A stretch of 64,000 nt of DNA from NCBI GenBank assembly GCA_910583555.1, contig CAJTXO010000007.1, forward strand, positions 66,887 to 130,886, read 5' to 3'. A program made the position numbers and the translations under genes. This stretch comes from an uncultured Eubacterium sp. (GTDB lineage: Bacteria; Bacillota; Clostridia; Lachnospirales; Lachnospiraceae). Below the pieces are notes generated by a model. The model saw only the letters and a list, made by a program, of their open reading frames with translations, ran no database searches and was not told the origin of the DNA. Below are positions 43,355-52,570 of this stretch, piece after piece. Each line of letters opens with the position of its first letter. The first letter of the stretch is position 1.

Positions 43355-44362
43355 CTAAACGATTCCTAAGCATATAAGGCGAAAACGTTTCTCGTTTTCG
43401 CCTTTTTGCATGTCCGGCGACATGTCCAGCGAAATGTGGTGCATTTTTTTCTCTTTGGAAAGGGATACTACTTCATACACGGGATGTTCCCATTCGTGTA
43501 CCCGGTAGGAATCCATGAAATGGTAGGGTTCGCCATTCAAAGAGAGGCAGGCTGTGCCGAAATCCTCCGTAATGCCGACGAAATACCCGATAAAAACCGT
43601 GCAGCACGAGGCGTTTATAACAAGCGGCTCGGGATGGTGTCCCGCTGTGTGTTCCCAGGAGGACGGGATAAAATGAAGGTGCGCGAGTTCATTGTTGTAA
43701 AAGCCTTTGGCCGGGAGACCGGTTTCCGCGGCGGCCGGCAACTTGGAAACATATTGCAGAAGACGCGTGAGACAGCGGCCGATATAGCTGTGCCCGACCG
43801 GGCCGGGATGACAGTTGTCATACGAGTAATCCCGCCAGCGCATGATCCCGGCACGGATGTCCTCATCGAGCCAGGTTCCGATATTTACATAGGGAACCCC
43901 GTAATATTCACAGACAGCTGCCATCTGCGGCGCGCACGTATAGCCTTTTTCCCCTCTTACGAAAAAGGATAATACAGCGGGATGTGTGGGCAGGCTCAGA
44001 CACTTTACCAGAAGGCTTTCGTAGGCTTCGCGGAACATATGGTTCTTCTGGTCGTTGACCGCGTAATCGATCAGGATCAGATCGGGCGCGTACTGTCCGA
44101 GTTCCGTGTAAGCCAAATGAAGTCCGTGCAGCGAAGGCATCCCGGGCGCGCTTAAGTTGTGGCCGGAAATGTCGTCATTTTGGAACGTATGCCTGAAATA
44201 TTGTGTGAGGATCGTGGTGAACTGGTGCTGTTCTTCGATCTGATACCCCATGGTAATGGAGGATCCGAGAAAAACGATCGATATATGCTCTCCGCGCGCG
44301 GCTTTGGCAAAAACGGATTGGAGGCGGGAAGCGTTCCCGCCGAAAATATGTGTGTGTTCCAT
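43355..44362 (-). CDS. SGNH/GDSL-family hydrolase
   Basis: A 335-residue esterase-like protein without a signal peptide. Block I is FLGSSITMGY (Ser about 34), block III LIDYAVNDQK, and the catalytic Asp-His is in DNCHPGPVGH (about 184-193). A C-terminal beta domain (from about 235) follows. It probably de-acylates a carbohydrate, as with the secreted esterase convergent to it. The last codons (KGENEKRFRL) encode one side of the shared terminator hairpin. Confidence 0.82.
   Translation of the reverse strand: MEHTHIFGGNASRLQSVFAKAARGEHISIVFLGSSITMGYQIEEQHQFTTILTQYFRHTFQNDDISGHNLSAPGMPSLHGLHLAYTELGQYAPDLILIDYAVNDQKNHMFREAYESLLVKCLSLPTHPAVLSFFVRGEKGYTCAPQMAAVCEYYGVPYVNIGTWLDEDIRAGIMRWRDYSYDNCHPGPVGHSYIGRCLTRLLQYVSKLPAAAETGLPAKGFYNNELAHLHFIPSSWEHTAGHHPEPLVINASCCTVFIGYFVGITEDFGTACLSLNGEPYHFMDSYRVHEWEHPVYEVVSLSKEKKMHHISLDMSPDMQKGENEKRFRLICLGIV
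43376..43407. terminator. Bidirectional terminator inside the SGNH gene 3' end
   Basis: AAGGCGAAAACG pairs with CGTTTTCGCC plus TT around a 5-base loop, with T5 on the plus strand. It lies just after the esterase stop and within the last 20 codons of the convergent SGNH gene. Confidence 0.85.
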
Positions 44363-44573
44363 GAAAAGATCTCCTTCTGTAAATACTCATATTTATCTTT
44401 GTATAGATTTAGTATACGGGAAGATGGCAGAGAAAACAATGGCTGCGGGGAAAAAGGACGGAAAAAAGGTGCGGTTCCAATTACAGAAAACTTGCTATCG
44501 GGGAATCAAATGTGTTATAATCATGTCAGTTGTAAATTAAAAAAGGATTTTATGGAAGAAAAGGCTGCGAATT

Positions 44574-46694
44574 ATGGATATCATGGACAAAGTAGAGAAA
44601 AAGACGATCCGGTTAAACGGTTCCTCGTTTATTAACGATATGGAGTTGGATGACCGGTATAAAATTGTAAAGGAAAGTTTGTGGATTTCGCTCTTATCCC
44701 TGGTGGGCAATCCGGAGGGCGCTACCGTTGCGCTGGAGGGAAAGGTATCGCCCTACCTGACGATGGATCTGGAAAAACGGCTCGCACAGTCGCTGGAGGA
44801 TGAACCGGCGGAATTTCTCGTGGTAGATATGTGCTATACGGCAGGGCACGGACTTTATAAATGGAACGGACAGGTTTTCACAAAGAATCCGAAGTTTCTG
44901 GAGAGTGATTTTTTTGCCGAGCACGAACAGGAGATGGAGTTTATCGATGTCATGCGTGACCGGGAGTTTGACTGGAAACCGTATATGGATCGGTATTTGG
45001 AACTGATCGGAACATATTTTGACGCGGACCACATTATCCTCGTCAAATCGAGATGCCCGCTCTGGTATGTGACGCATACGCATGTGCGCAGGTTCAAGAG
45101 AAAGAGCAGGCGGGCCTATAACCGCCGGATCAAGGAACTGGAAAATTATTTTGTGAAGAAGATGGATCCGTATGTGGTAGATATATATTCCCATTATTTT
45201 ATTGATTATGATAACAAAAAGGGCGTTACGATGTCTACGTATGAAAAACCTTTTTATCACCACGCCAAACGGATCATTTCCACGATCATCCGCACACAGC
45301 CGGAACAGCGGGTGTTCAGCGGACAGGAATACTATATGCGGCTGGGGCGATTCCTCAAGTACTACGACAATCTGTTTGCCAAAAATAATACGGGGCTGTT
45401 TATGGACGAGGATGATTTTCTCGACCATCTGGTGCTGCAGCTCAGTCGGGAGATCCTCATTGACTATGAGAGTGATTTCGTGGAAATGGAGGCCTGCGGC
45501 TACGGTTCGATACAGGAAATACTGGATAAACACAGTTTTAAGTTTGCGCAGCCGCTGCGGGAATGCCTGAAGGTCGTACAGGCCGTAGAGGAAGGCGATA
45601 TTTTCCGCGCGGATACCGACTATGATCTGATCTTTCAACACCACCTGAAAATCGTGCAGCCGTTTACGGAACTTGTGCGAACGGAATGGGAGCGGCAGGG
45701 ACTGACGACGGAGACGCTCCATGTAAACCAGTTTAACTGCAGCCATTATTATCAGGCGTTGGCCGCGGTAAGGAAGGGAAAGGCGGCGCTTTTAAAAAAA
45801 TGTGTCTCCGGCATCGGCAGCAATATGGAGGAGCGGCATAAGGTAAAAATGCTGGTCAGGAATATGAAGCGGGAGGCAAAGGACGCGACGGCGGCGTACT
45901 GCCGCGCGATGAACCGGTATTATGAGCCTATCCCTGTCGATCTGTGGGGATCATGTATCACGCGGGAAATACTGAATGAGGATGACGGCAGATTTGAGAT
46001 CGGGAAATATGCTTACCGGAACTGCTGTCTATTTGCCTTTGATCCGCCGATTCCGTATGATGATCGCAAATTTGAGGATCTCTCGCTGTTTGAGGATAGT
46101 AACTGGCGCGTCGGCTATATCCGCAGCGCCTTTCACAAAGATCTGCCCGAGCAGCTGAAGAAAACGCAATCAAAGTGGCTTCTGCTGGATTTTTATGATC
46201 TGATCTGTGATATTGTGGAGTATGAGGGCGGTGTGCTGACGGCGGACAGTGAAGTGCGGGGACTCAAGTTTTACAAGGAAATAAAGGAACAGTGCACGCT
46301 GACGTCGATCGATGCCATTTTGGATGAAGACGAGATCCAGCGGCGGTTTGACAGATTTATCGAGTTTATCCGTGAGCGGTACGGGTCGAACATCGTATGG
46401 ATCAAGGCGGATGTAAAACTGAAATTTCTCGACCAGGAGAGACAGTTACGGCCGATGAGGTGGCACAAAAGAGAGGTGCTCCTCGAGAAGAGGAAATTTA
46501 TGGATCAGTGGCAGAAGTATTTCGAGAAACATATGGACTGCTATGTCATTGATTACGCGAGACGTTATCACGCGGATGATCTGTGCGTCTCAGGCGCGTT
46601 TATGGTACACTACGAAAAAGAGTTTTATGAGAGATGTTATCAGGCGCTGTATGAGATCATTTATGAGGGTAAGGGAAAACGGTATTACAAATAG
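44574..46694 (+). CDS. Large protein with two DUF6270-like halves
   Basis: A 706-residue cytosolic protein. The C half (about 455-706) carries DUF6270-type features: VDLWGSCITREILNEDDG, KWLLLDFYDLICDIVEYEGG, DCYVIDYARRYHADD and MVHYEKEFYERCYQAL. The N half repeats the plan in the same order: LLSLVGNPE, EFLVVDMCYTAGHGLYKWNG, DHIILVKSRCPLWYV, PYVVDIYSHYFIDYDN, STYEKPFYHHA. The N half lacks the GSC motif, so probably only the C half is catalytic. DUF6270 proteins have an SGNH-like look and often lie in surface-polysaccharide loci. Activity not known. Confidence 0.7.
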   Translation: MDIMDKVEKKTIRLNGSSFINDMELDDRYKIVKESLWISLLSLVGNPEGATVALEGKVSPYLTMDLEKRLAQSLEDEPAEFLVVDMCYTAGHGLYKWNGQVFTKNPKFLESDFFAEHEQEMEFIDVMRDREFDWKPYMDRYLELIGTYFDADHIILVKSRCPLWYVTHTHVRRFKRKSRRAYNRRIKELENYFVKKMDPYVVDIYSHYFIDYDNKKGVTMSTYEKPFYHHAKRIISTIIRTQPEQRVFSGQEYYMRLGRFLKYYDNLFAKNNTGLFMDEDDFLDHLVLQLSREILIDYESDFVEMEACGYGSIQEILDKHSFKFAQPLRECLKVVQAVEEGDIFRADTDYDLIFQHHLKIVQPFTELVRTEWERQGLTTETLHVNQFNCSHYYQALAAVRKGKAALLKKCVSGIGSNMEERHKVKMLVRNMKREAKDATAAYCRAMNRYYEPIPVDLWGSCITREILNEDDGRFEIGKYAYRNCCLFAFDPPIPYDDRKFEDLSLFEDSNWRVGYIRSAFHKDLPEQLKKTQSKWLLLDFYDLICDIVEYEGGVLTADSEVRGLKFYKEIKEQCTLTSIDAILDEDEIQRRFDRFIEFIRERYGSNIVWIKADVKLKFLDQERQLRPMRWHKREVLLEKRKFMDQWQKYFEKHMDCYVIDYARRYHADDLCVSGAFMVHYEKEFYERCYQALYEIIYEGKGKRYYK

Positions 46695-46709
46695 CAGGAG
46701 GATAAGAAA

Positions 46710-48116
46710 ATGAAGAAGAGAGCAAAGAGAAATTCCTTTTCCGGCTCGATCGGTTTTGTACTGGCGGCGGCCGGAAGCGCGGTGGGACTTGGAAATATAT
46801 GGAGGTTTCCGTATCTGGCGGCGAAGGACGGCGGGGGCATGTTCCTTATTATTTACCTGATACTCGCGCTGACGTTTGGATTTACCCTGTTGATCACGGA
46901 AGTTGCAATCGGGCGGAAGACGAAGCAGAGTCCGATCACGGCTTATGGGAAGCTGAAGAAGAGCTGGGGCGGACTTGGTGTGATCTCGTGTCTCGTCCCA
47001 GTCATCATCCTGCCGTATTACTGTGTGATCGGCGGCTGGGTGATCAAGTACTTCCTGATGTATCTCACGGGAAACGGCGCGGCGACGGCAGAGGACGGAT
47101 TTTTCACATCCTTTATTTCCGCAGGGACAGAGCCTGTCGTGATGATGGCGATCTTTTTATTCGCGGTAGCATTTGTCATTTTCCGCGGTGTCAATAAGGG
47201 GATCGAGTCGTTTTCAAAAATACTCATGCCGATACTGATCGTATTGGTGATCGTGATCGCGGTCTTTTCCGTTACGATCAGGCACACGGACGAGAGCGGG
47301 GTCACGAGGACAGGACTGCAGGGACTGAGCATTTATCTGATCCCGAATTTTGAAGGGATGACAGTAAGCCGGTTTTTCTCGGTACTTTTTGACGCGATGG
47401 GGCAGTTGTTTTTCAGCCTGAGTGTCGCGATGGGAATCATGATCGCGTACGGTTCGTATGTTCGTGACGATGCCGACCTGAACAAGTCGATCTATCAGAT
47501 CGAGATTTTTGATACGGTCGTTGCTTTTCTGGCGGGCGTCATGATCATTCCCGCGGTGTTTACGTTTTCTGGAACGGAAGGGATGGATGCGTCCGGGCCG
47601 GGACTGATGTTTGTTTCGCTGCCGAACGTTTTTTCTGAGATGGGAAAGATCGGCCATGTGGTAGGCTGTCTGTTTTTTGCTATGGTGCTGTTCGCGGCGC
47701 TCACGAGTGCCGTGTCTGTCATGGAGGCGGTCGTTTCGAGCCTGATGGACCGTTTTGGATGGACGAGGACGAAGGCGGCCGTGTTAGAGACGGTGATTGC
47801 CGTAGCTGCCGGGTTTATTGTCTGCAAGGGCTACAATGCACTGTACTTCGAGCTCCCGCTGCCAAATGGGGCAACGGCGCAGATTTTGGATATTATGGAT
47901 TATATCAGCAATAATATTCTCATGCCGGTCGTGGCGATCGGAACGTGTATCCTCATCGGGTGGATCGTAAAACCGTCCACGGTAGTGGAAGAGGTGGAAA
48001 AGAATGGTCAAAAGATGGGAAGGAAGCGGCTCTATGTCGTGATGCTCCGGTTTATCGCTCCCATCCTTTTGATGATCCTGCTTTTGAAATCATTAGGAAT
48101 ATTGACGGCAATTTAA
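46710..48116 (+). CDS. Sodium-dependent neurotransmitter-type (NSS) symporter
   Basis: A 468-residue, about 11-helix membrane transporter of the LeuT fold. The signature GSAVGLGNIWRFPYLAAKDG in helix 1 (about 19-38) includes the unwound sodium and substrate site; FSLSVAMGIMIAYGSYV is helix 6-7. It likely takes up an amino acid with sodium. It starts 13 bases after the preceding gene with AGGAGG upstream. Confidence 0.93.
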   Translation: MKKRAKRNSFSGSIGFVLAAAGSAVGLGNIWRFPYLAAKDGGGMFLIIYLILALTFGFTLLITEVAIGRKTKQSPITAYGKLKKSWGGLGVISCLVPVIILPYYCVIGGWVIKYFLMYLTGNGAATAEDGFFTSFISAGTEPVVMMAIFLFAVAFVIFRGVNKGIESFSKILMPILIVLVIVIAVFSVTIRHTDESGVTRTGLQGLSIYLIPNFEGMTVSRFFSVLFDAMGQLFFSLSVAMGIMIAYGSYVRDDADLNKSIYQIEIFDTVVAFLAGVMIIPAVFTFSGTEGMDASGPGLMFVSLPNVFSEMGKIGHVVGCLFFAMVLFAALTSAVSVMEAVVSSLMDRFGWTRTKAAVLETVIAVAAGFIVCKGYNALYFELPLPNGATAQILDIMDYISNNILMPVVAIGTCILIGWIVKPSTVVEEVEKNGQKMGRKRLYVVMLRFIAPILLMILLLKSLGILTAI

Positions 48117-48208
48117 ATTTTTTATGTAATTTATATGTAATAAAGTGCAGATGCAGGGTGCGGGCAGTCGGGACAGGACAATAGAAGGACAATAGAAACG
48201 GGAAGGAA

Positions 48209-50035
48209 ATGGTTTATCTTATGAAAGTGAAAGTATCAAATTATGTGGCGCAGTTTTTGGTGGAGCACGGAATCGATACGGTGTTTACCGTGACGGGTGG
48301 AGGCGCGATGCACCTCAATGACGGATTGGGGCATCAGGAGGGACTTCACTGTGTTTATCAGCATCATGAGCAGGCGTGCGCGATCGCCGGGGAGGCGTAC
48401 GCGCGTATGCACAACCGGATCGGCGCCGTGTGCGTGACGACGGGTCCGGGAGGGACAAACGCGATCACCGGCGTCGTCGGTGGATGGCTGGACTCGATCC
48501 CGATGCTCATCCTTTCCGGGCAGGTCCGCTACGATACGACGGCGAGGAGTACCGGCCTCGGCCTGCGCGCGATGGGAGATCAGGAGTTTGACATCTGTAA
48601 GGCGGTGGACTGCATGACGAAGTACTGCCAGATGGTGATCGACCCCCTCGATATCCGCTATTGTCTGGAAAAGGCGCTGTATCTCGCGCAGATCGGGCGT
48701 CCCGGCCCGTGTTGGCTCGACATTCCGCTGAATGTACAGGGCGCGTTTGTGGACACGGATGATCTCCGCGCGTTCGACCCGCAGGAGTGTGCTGCGGAAA
48801 AACCGGTGGAGCCTGCGGACGAGCTTATCGATACGATCCTGGACAAGATAAAAGGAGCCAGGCGTCCAGTGATCAATGCCGGAAACGGCATACGGATCTC
48901 GGGCGGATACGAGGATTTCGTGGAACTGGTCGAAAAGCTGGGGATCCCGGTCGTGACCGGATGGAACAGCATTGACCTGATCGCGGACGAGCACCCGCTG
49001 TACGTCGGGCGCGCGGGCATCATGGGCGACCGCGCGGGCAATTTTGCCATCCAGAACAGCGACCTCGTTCTTTCGCTCGGAAGCCGCCTGAGTATCCGGC
49101 AGGTGGGGTACAATTATAAGACGTGGGCGAGGGAAGCCTATACGATCGTCGTCGATGTGGACGGAGAGGAACTGAAAAAACCGACGCTGCATGTCGATCT
49201 TCCCGTCTGCGCGGATGTCAGGGACGTGATGCGCAAATTAAATGAGAAGCTGGGCGACGAAAAGCATGCGGCCGAGACCTTCTGGCTCGAAAAATGCGCG
49301 CACTGGAAAGAGGCCTATCCGGTCGTTCTTCCGAAACACTATGAGCAGGGCAGTCCGGCGAATGTGTACGCGTTTATCAAAGAAGTGAGTAAAGTGCTGC
49401 CCGAGGACTACGTGACGGTCGTGGGAAATGGATCCGCGTGCGTCGTGGGGAGCCACGGCTATGAGATCAAGAAAGGACAGCGTTTTATCATCAATTCCGC
49501 GATCGCGTCGATGGGGTACGATCTGCCGGCCGCGATCGGCGCGTGCGTGGCAGAAGGAAACAAAGAGATCGTCTGTCTGAGCGGAGATGGCAGCATTCAG
49601 ATGAACCTTCAGGAACTGCAGACGATCCAGACGAACCATCTGCCGATCAAAATATTTGTCATCAATAACAACGGCTACCATTCGATTCGCCAGACACAGA
49701 CCAACTTTTTCGGTGAGCCTTATGTCGGAATCGGCCCGCAGAGCCACGACCTGGAGTTCCCGGATATGGAACGGATCGCCTATGCGTACCGCTATCCATT
49801 TTTCCGCTGTGACAACAATGACAAGCTGGCGGAGACGATCCAGCACGTATTTGAGACGGAGGGGGCCGTGATCTGCGAGATCATCGTCTCGATGGACCAG
49901 AATTTTGAGCCGAAGTCCGCGACGAAGAGGCTCGACGACGGCACGCTCGTTTCGCCGCCATTAGAGGATCTGGCGCCGTTTCTCGACCGGGAGGTGTTCC
50001 GGGAGGAAATGGTGATCGAGCCGGTAGAAGAATGA
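48209..50035 (+). CDS. TPP-dependent enzyme, acetolactate-synthase-like
   Basis: A 608-residue enzyme of the IlvB/pyruvate-oxidase fold. The catalytic Glu is in QHHEQACAIAGEAYAR (about residue 54), GPGGTNAITGVVGGW follows, and the TPP-Mg motif is GDGSIQMNLQELQTI ... NNNGYHSIRQ. No regulatory subunit gene is near. Its neighbours are a sugar-nucleotide epimerase and glycan genes, a setting in which such enzymes (for example the YerE type) build branched or modified sugars rather than make acetolactate. That role is inference. Start could also be ATG 48221. Confidence 0.85.
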   Translation: MVYLMKVKVSNYVAQFLVEHGIDTVFTVTGGGAMHLNDGLGHQEGLHCVYQHHEQACAIAGEAYARMHNRIGAVCVTTGPGGTNAITGVVGGWLDSIPMLILSGQVRYDTTARSTGLGLRAMGDQEFDICKAVDCMTKYCQMVIDPLDIRYCLEKALYLAQIGRPGPCWLDIPLNVQGAFVDTDDLRAFDPQECAAEKPVEPADELIDTILDKIKGARRPVINAGNGIRISGGYEDFVELVEKLGIPVVTGWNSIDLIADEHPLYVGRAGIMGDRAGNFAIQNSDLVLSLGSRLSIRQVGYNYKTWAREAYTIVVDVDGEELKKPTLHVDLPVCADVRDVMRKLNEKLGDEKHAAETFWLEKCAHWKEAYPVVLPKHYEQGSPANVYAFIKEVSKVLPEDYVTVVGNGSACVVGSHGYEIKKGQRFIINSAIASMGYDLPAAIGACVAEGNKEIVCLSGDGSIQMNLQELQTIQTNHLPIKIFVINNNGYHSIRQTQTNFFGEPYVGIGPQSHDLEFPDMERIAYAYRYPFFRCDNNDKLAETIQHVFETEGAVICEIIVSMDQNFEPKSATKRLDDGTLVSPPLEDLAPFLDREVFREEMVIEPVEE

Positions 50036-50107
50036 TTTACGATCCTCCGCCATAGATTTAGGAATTGTTGTTTGGAAGTGTGGATGAGAATAATGGAGGA
50101 CGTATAT

Positions 50108-51055
50108 ATGATGGAACGGGCGATCATTACAGGGGCATCGGGGATGTTGGGACAGGCGCTCTGCCGCCTGCTTGCCGGGAAGGGAATTCAGGTGTACGCG
50201 GTCGTGCGGCCGGGTTCGCAGCAGAATGCCTATCTGTTTCAGCACGAGCGGGTGACGGCTGTGCCTTGCGATCTCACGGAACTTACGAAACTGCCGGACA
50301 AAATCGGAGAGAGATGTGACGCGTTTTTTCATTTCGCATGGGGCGGGACGTACGGAGGCAACCGCAATAACTACTACGGACAGTGGGACAATGTGAAATA
50401 TACGCTTGATGCTGTCATGGCCGCCAAAGAGTCAGGGTGCTCCGTGTTTCTCGGCGCCGGTTCCCAGGCGGAATTCGGACGTGTGCCAGACGGGGTGAAA
50501 CTGAGTTCAGCGGTCCGCGCGAATCCGGAAACCGGTTACGGCATCGCGAAGCTCTCGGCGGGTCAGATGAGCCGGGCGCTTTGCCGGGATGACGGGATCC
50601 GGCATGTGTGGACGCGCATTCTCAGCGTGTACGGGCCGGGGGATAAAGACCGCACGATGGTCATGTCGGGAATCTGTTCGATGCTGCGCGGCGAGATGCC
50701 AAAGTATACGAAGGGCGAACAGATCTGGGATTATCTGTACTGCGACGATGCGGCGATGGCATTTTACCTGGCGGCGGAAAAGGGAAAAGACGGCGCGGTT
50801 TATACGGTCGGCAGCGGGCAGGAGCGCAGGCTGCGGGAGTATATACAGGACATCGGTGATGTGATCTGCCCGGGGCGGGATATTATATTTGGCGAGGTTC
50901 CGTATTATGACAAGCAGGTGATGTATTTGTGTGCTGATATACGGGAGTTGCAGGAGGATACGGGATTTGCGCCCACGGTGCCGTTTTCGGAGGGGGTCCG
51001 CAGGACGGTGGAGTGGCGACGGAACGTAAAGTTCCGACAGCACATAAAGTACTGA
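50108..51055 (+). CDS. NAD-dependent epimerase/dehydratase (extended SDR)
   Basis: A 315-residue sugar-nucleotide enzyme. The Rossmann motif GASGMLGQAL is at about residues 7-16, and the catalytic YxxxK is YGIAK near 149; a middle motif FFHFAWGGTYGGNR is unusual. It probably acts on an NDP-sugar, with the TPP enzyme upstream as partner. ATG 50108 has TGGAGG upstream. The last two turns (RNVKFR and QHIKY) are encoded by the first units of an 18-bp repeat array. Confidence 0.85.
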   Translation: MMERAIITGASGMLGQALCRLLAGKGIQVYAVVRPGSQQNAYLFQHERVTAVPCDLTELTKLPDKIGERCDAFFHFAWGGTYGGNRNNYYGQWDNVKYTLDAVMAAKESGCSVFLGAGSQAEFGRVPDGVKLSSAVRANPETGYGIAKLSAGQMSRALCRDDGIRHVWTRILSVYGPGDKDRTMVMSGICSMLRGEMPKYTKGEQIWDYLYCDDAAMAFYLAAEKGKDGAVYTVGSGQERRLREYIQDIGDVICPGRDIIFGEVPYYDKQVMYLCADIRELQEDTGFAPTVPFSEGVRRTVEWRRNVKFRQHIKY

Positions 51056-51110
51056 CAGAACGTAAAGTTCTGACGGAACATATAGTTCTGATAGAACATG
51101 AAGTACTGAT
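51021..51110. repeat. Five 18-bp tandem units, each with an internal dyad
   Basis: Units at 51021, 51039, 51057, 51075 and 51093, consensus (A/G)GAACRTAAAGTTCTGAC. In units 1 and 3 the 5-bp arms are perfect (GGAAC/GTTCC, AGAAC/GTTCT) around 5 bases; the others keep 4 bp or less. The first two units code for the epimerase C terminus. Confidence 0.9.
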
Positions 51111-51237
51111 GGCATGTGTGGGTGATGCAGGCATTTGAAGTACTAAGGGGAATAACTGCATAAGAAGAGCAGGATGTGCGCATATTATAGAGCAGAGAAA
51201 GGCTGCGGCACACATACTGCAGAAATGGTGGATTCTT

Positions 51238-52407
51238 ATGTTTTTTATTCATGGAAAGATTATGACGATGGCGGGGAAAACGTATGAGGACGGGTATGTC
51301 CACGTGACGGGAAAAAAGATCGCCTCGGTGGGGAAAATGGAGGAACTGGCGTTGGGGGACAAGGGAAGGCAGAGTGAGGTTGGCGAGAAGGTGATCGACG
51401 TACGCGGTGCTTTTGTTTTGCCCGGATTGATCGACGCCCATTGTCATGTCGGGATCTGCGAGGAAAAATGGGGCGTGGCCGGAGATGACTGCAATGAAGT
51501 GACAGATCCGGTGACGCCCCATTTTCGCGCGCTCGATGCCATAAATCCGATGGATCCGGCGTTTCACGACGCGATCGGCGCCGGCGTGACGGCGGTCATG
51601 GCGGGGCCGGGCAGCTCGAATGTCGTGGGCGGCCAGTTTGTGTTAATGAAAACGCAGGGCAGGCGTGTCGATCACATGGTCGTGAAGGCGCCGGCGGCGA
51701 TGAAAGTGGCGTTTGGCGAGAATCCGAAAAAGAATTATGGAGAAAAGGATAAGATGCCGGCGAGCCGTATGGCGATCGCCGGGATGCTGCGTGAGGAACT
51801 GTACCGGGCGTGCCGCTACCGCGAACAAAAGGAGTGGGGGCGGCTGGAGGAACCGGATTTCCGGATGGAGAGCTGGCTTCCGGTTTTGCGGAAGGAAATT
51901 CCGCTAAAAGCCCATGTGCACCGGGCGGATGATATCCTGACGGCGATCCGCATCGGGAAGGAGTTTGAACTGGATATGACGCTGGATCACTGTACCGAGG
52001 GGCATCTTGTGGCTGATGAGATCGCCGGTTCCGGTTATCCGGTCGTTGTCGGGCCGCATCTGACGTCCCGGTCGAAGCTGGAAATACAGAACATGGATTT
52101 TAAGACGGCGGGCGTTCTTGAGCGTGCAGGCGTGAAGACGGCAATCATGAGCGATCACCCGGTGTCGCTCATCCATTACCTGCCACTGTATGCCGGACTG
52201 AATGTCAAGCATGGGCTATCAATGGAAGGCGGCTTGAAGGCAGTGACGATCCATGCGGCTGAGATATGCGGCGCGGCCGACCGGGTGGGGTCGCTAGAGG
52301 CGGGGAAGGATGCGGATATCGCAGTATTTTCGGGAAATCCGATGGAAGTATTTGTGGAGACGCTGTATACGATGATCGACGGGGAGATCGTGTATGAGAG
52401 GAAGTGA
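51238..52407 (+). CDS. Amidohydrolase
   Basis: A 389-residue metal-dependent hydrolase of the imidazolonepropionase-like group. Metal ligands are in DAHCHVG (HxH at about 67-69), KAHVHRADD, LDHCTEGHL and the Asp in MSDHPVSLIHY (about 305). A C-terminal beta-sandwich part with GSLEAGKDADIAVFSG closes the fold. Cytosolic; the substrate is not evident. The start ATG 51238 has no strong ribosome site. Confidence 0.88.
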   Translation: MFFIHGKIMTMAGKTYEDGYVHVTGKKIASVGKMEELALGDKGRQSEVGEKVIDVRGAFVLPGLIDAHCHVGICEEKWGVAGDDCNEVTDPVTPHFRALDAINPMDPAFHDAIGAGVTAVMAGPGSSNVVGGQFVLMKTQGRRVDHMVVKAPAAMKVAFGENPKKNYGEKDKMPASRMAIAGMLREELYRACRYREQKEWGRLEEPDFRMESWLPVLRKEIPLKAHVHRADDILTAIRIGKEFELDMTLDHCTEGHLVADEIAGSGYPVVVGPHLTSRSKLEIQNMDFKTAGVLERAGVKTAIMSDHPVSLIHYLPLYAGLNVKHGLSMEGGLKAVTIHAAEICGAADRVGSLEAGKDADIAVFSGNPMEVFVETLYTMIDGEIVYERK

Positions 52408-52451
52408 TGGGAGTGATGGGGAGTTAGGGACGGAAAAGATCGCGCAGGTGG

Positions 52452-52480
52452 TTGAAAAACGAGGGGTATTTTAGTATAAT
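52452..52480 (+). promoter_or_regulatory. Promoter of the Rpn-type gene
   Basis: TTGAAA (52452-52457), 17-base spacer, TATAAT (52475-52480). The segment after it (ATGAAGTTGGCAG) recurs at 53685-53700, before the glycan genes. Confidence 0.65.
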
Positions 52481-52570
52481 GAAGTTGGCAGGGGCGGGGG
52501 TAAAATAAAATGGAATAAGAGAAGAGGAACCAGCGCTTGCCGTACAAAATGAAAAGGGTGGTGGGTAACG

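Noticed and set aside
44694..45746. Long minus-strand frame of 350 codons opposite the DUF6270-like gene
   Set aside because: Shadow frame caused by codon bias; plus-strand protein has clear repeated motifs.
48209..50035. Housekeeping acetolactate synthase (ilvB) for branched amino acids
   Set aside because: No ilvN, ilvC or leader attenuator nearby, and the neighbours are sugar-related; kept only as fold-level assignment.
51021..51110. CRISPR array or tRNA remnants
   Set aside because: Units are 18 bp with no spacers; no cas genes; no cloverleaf.
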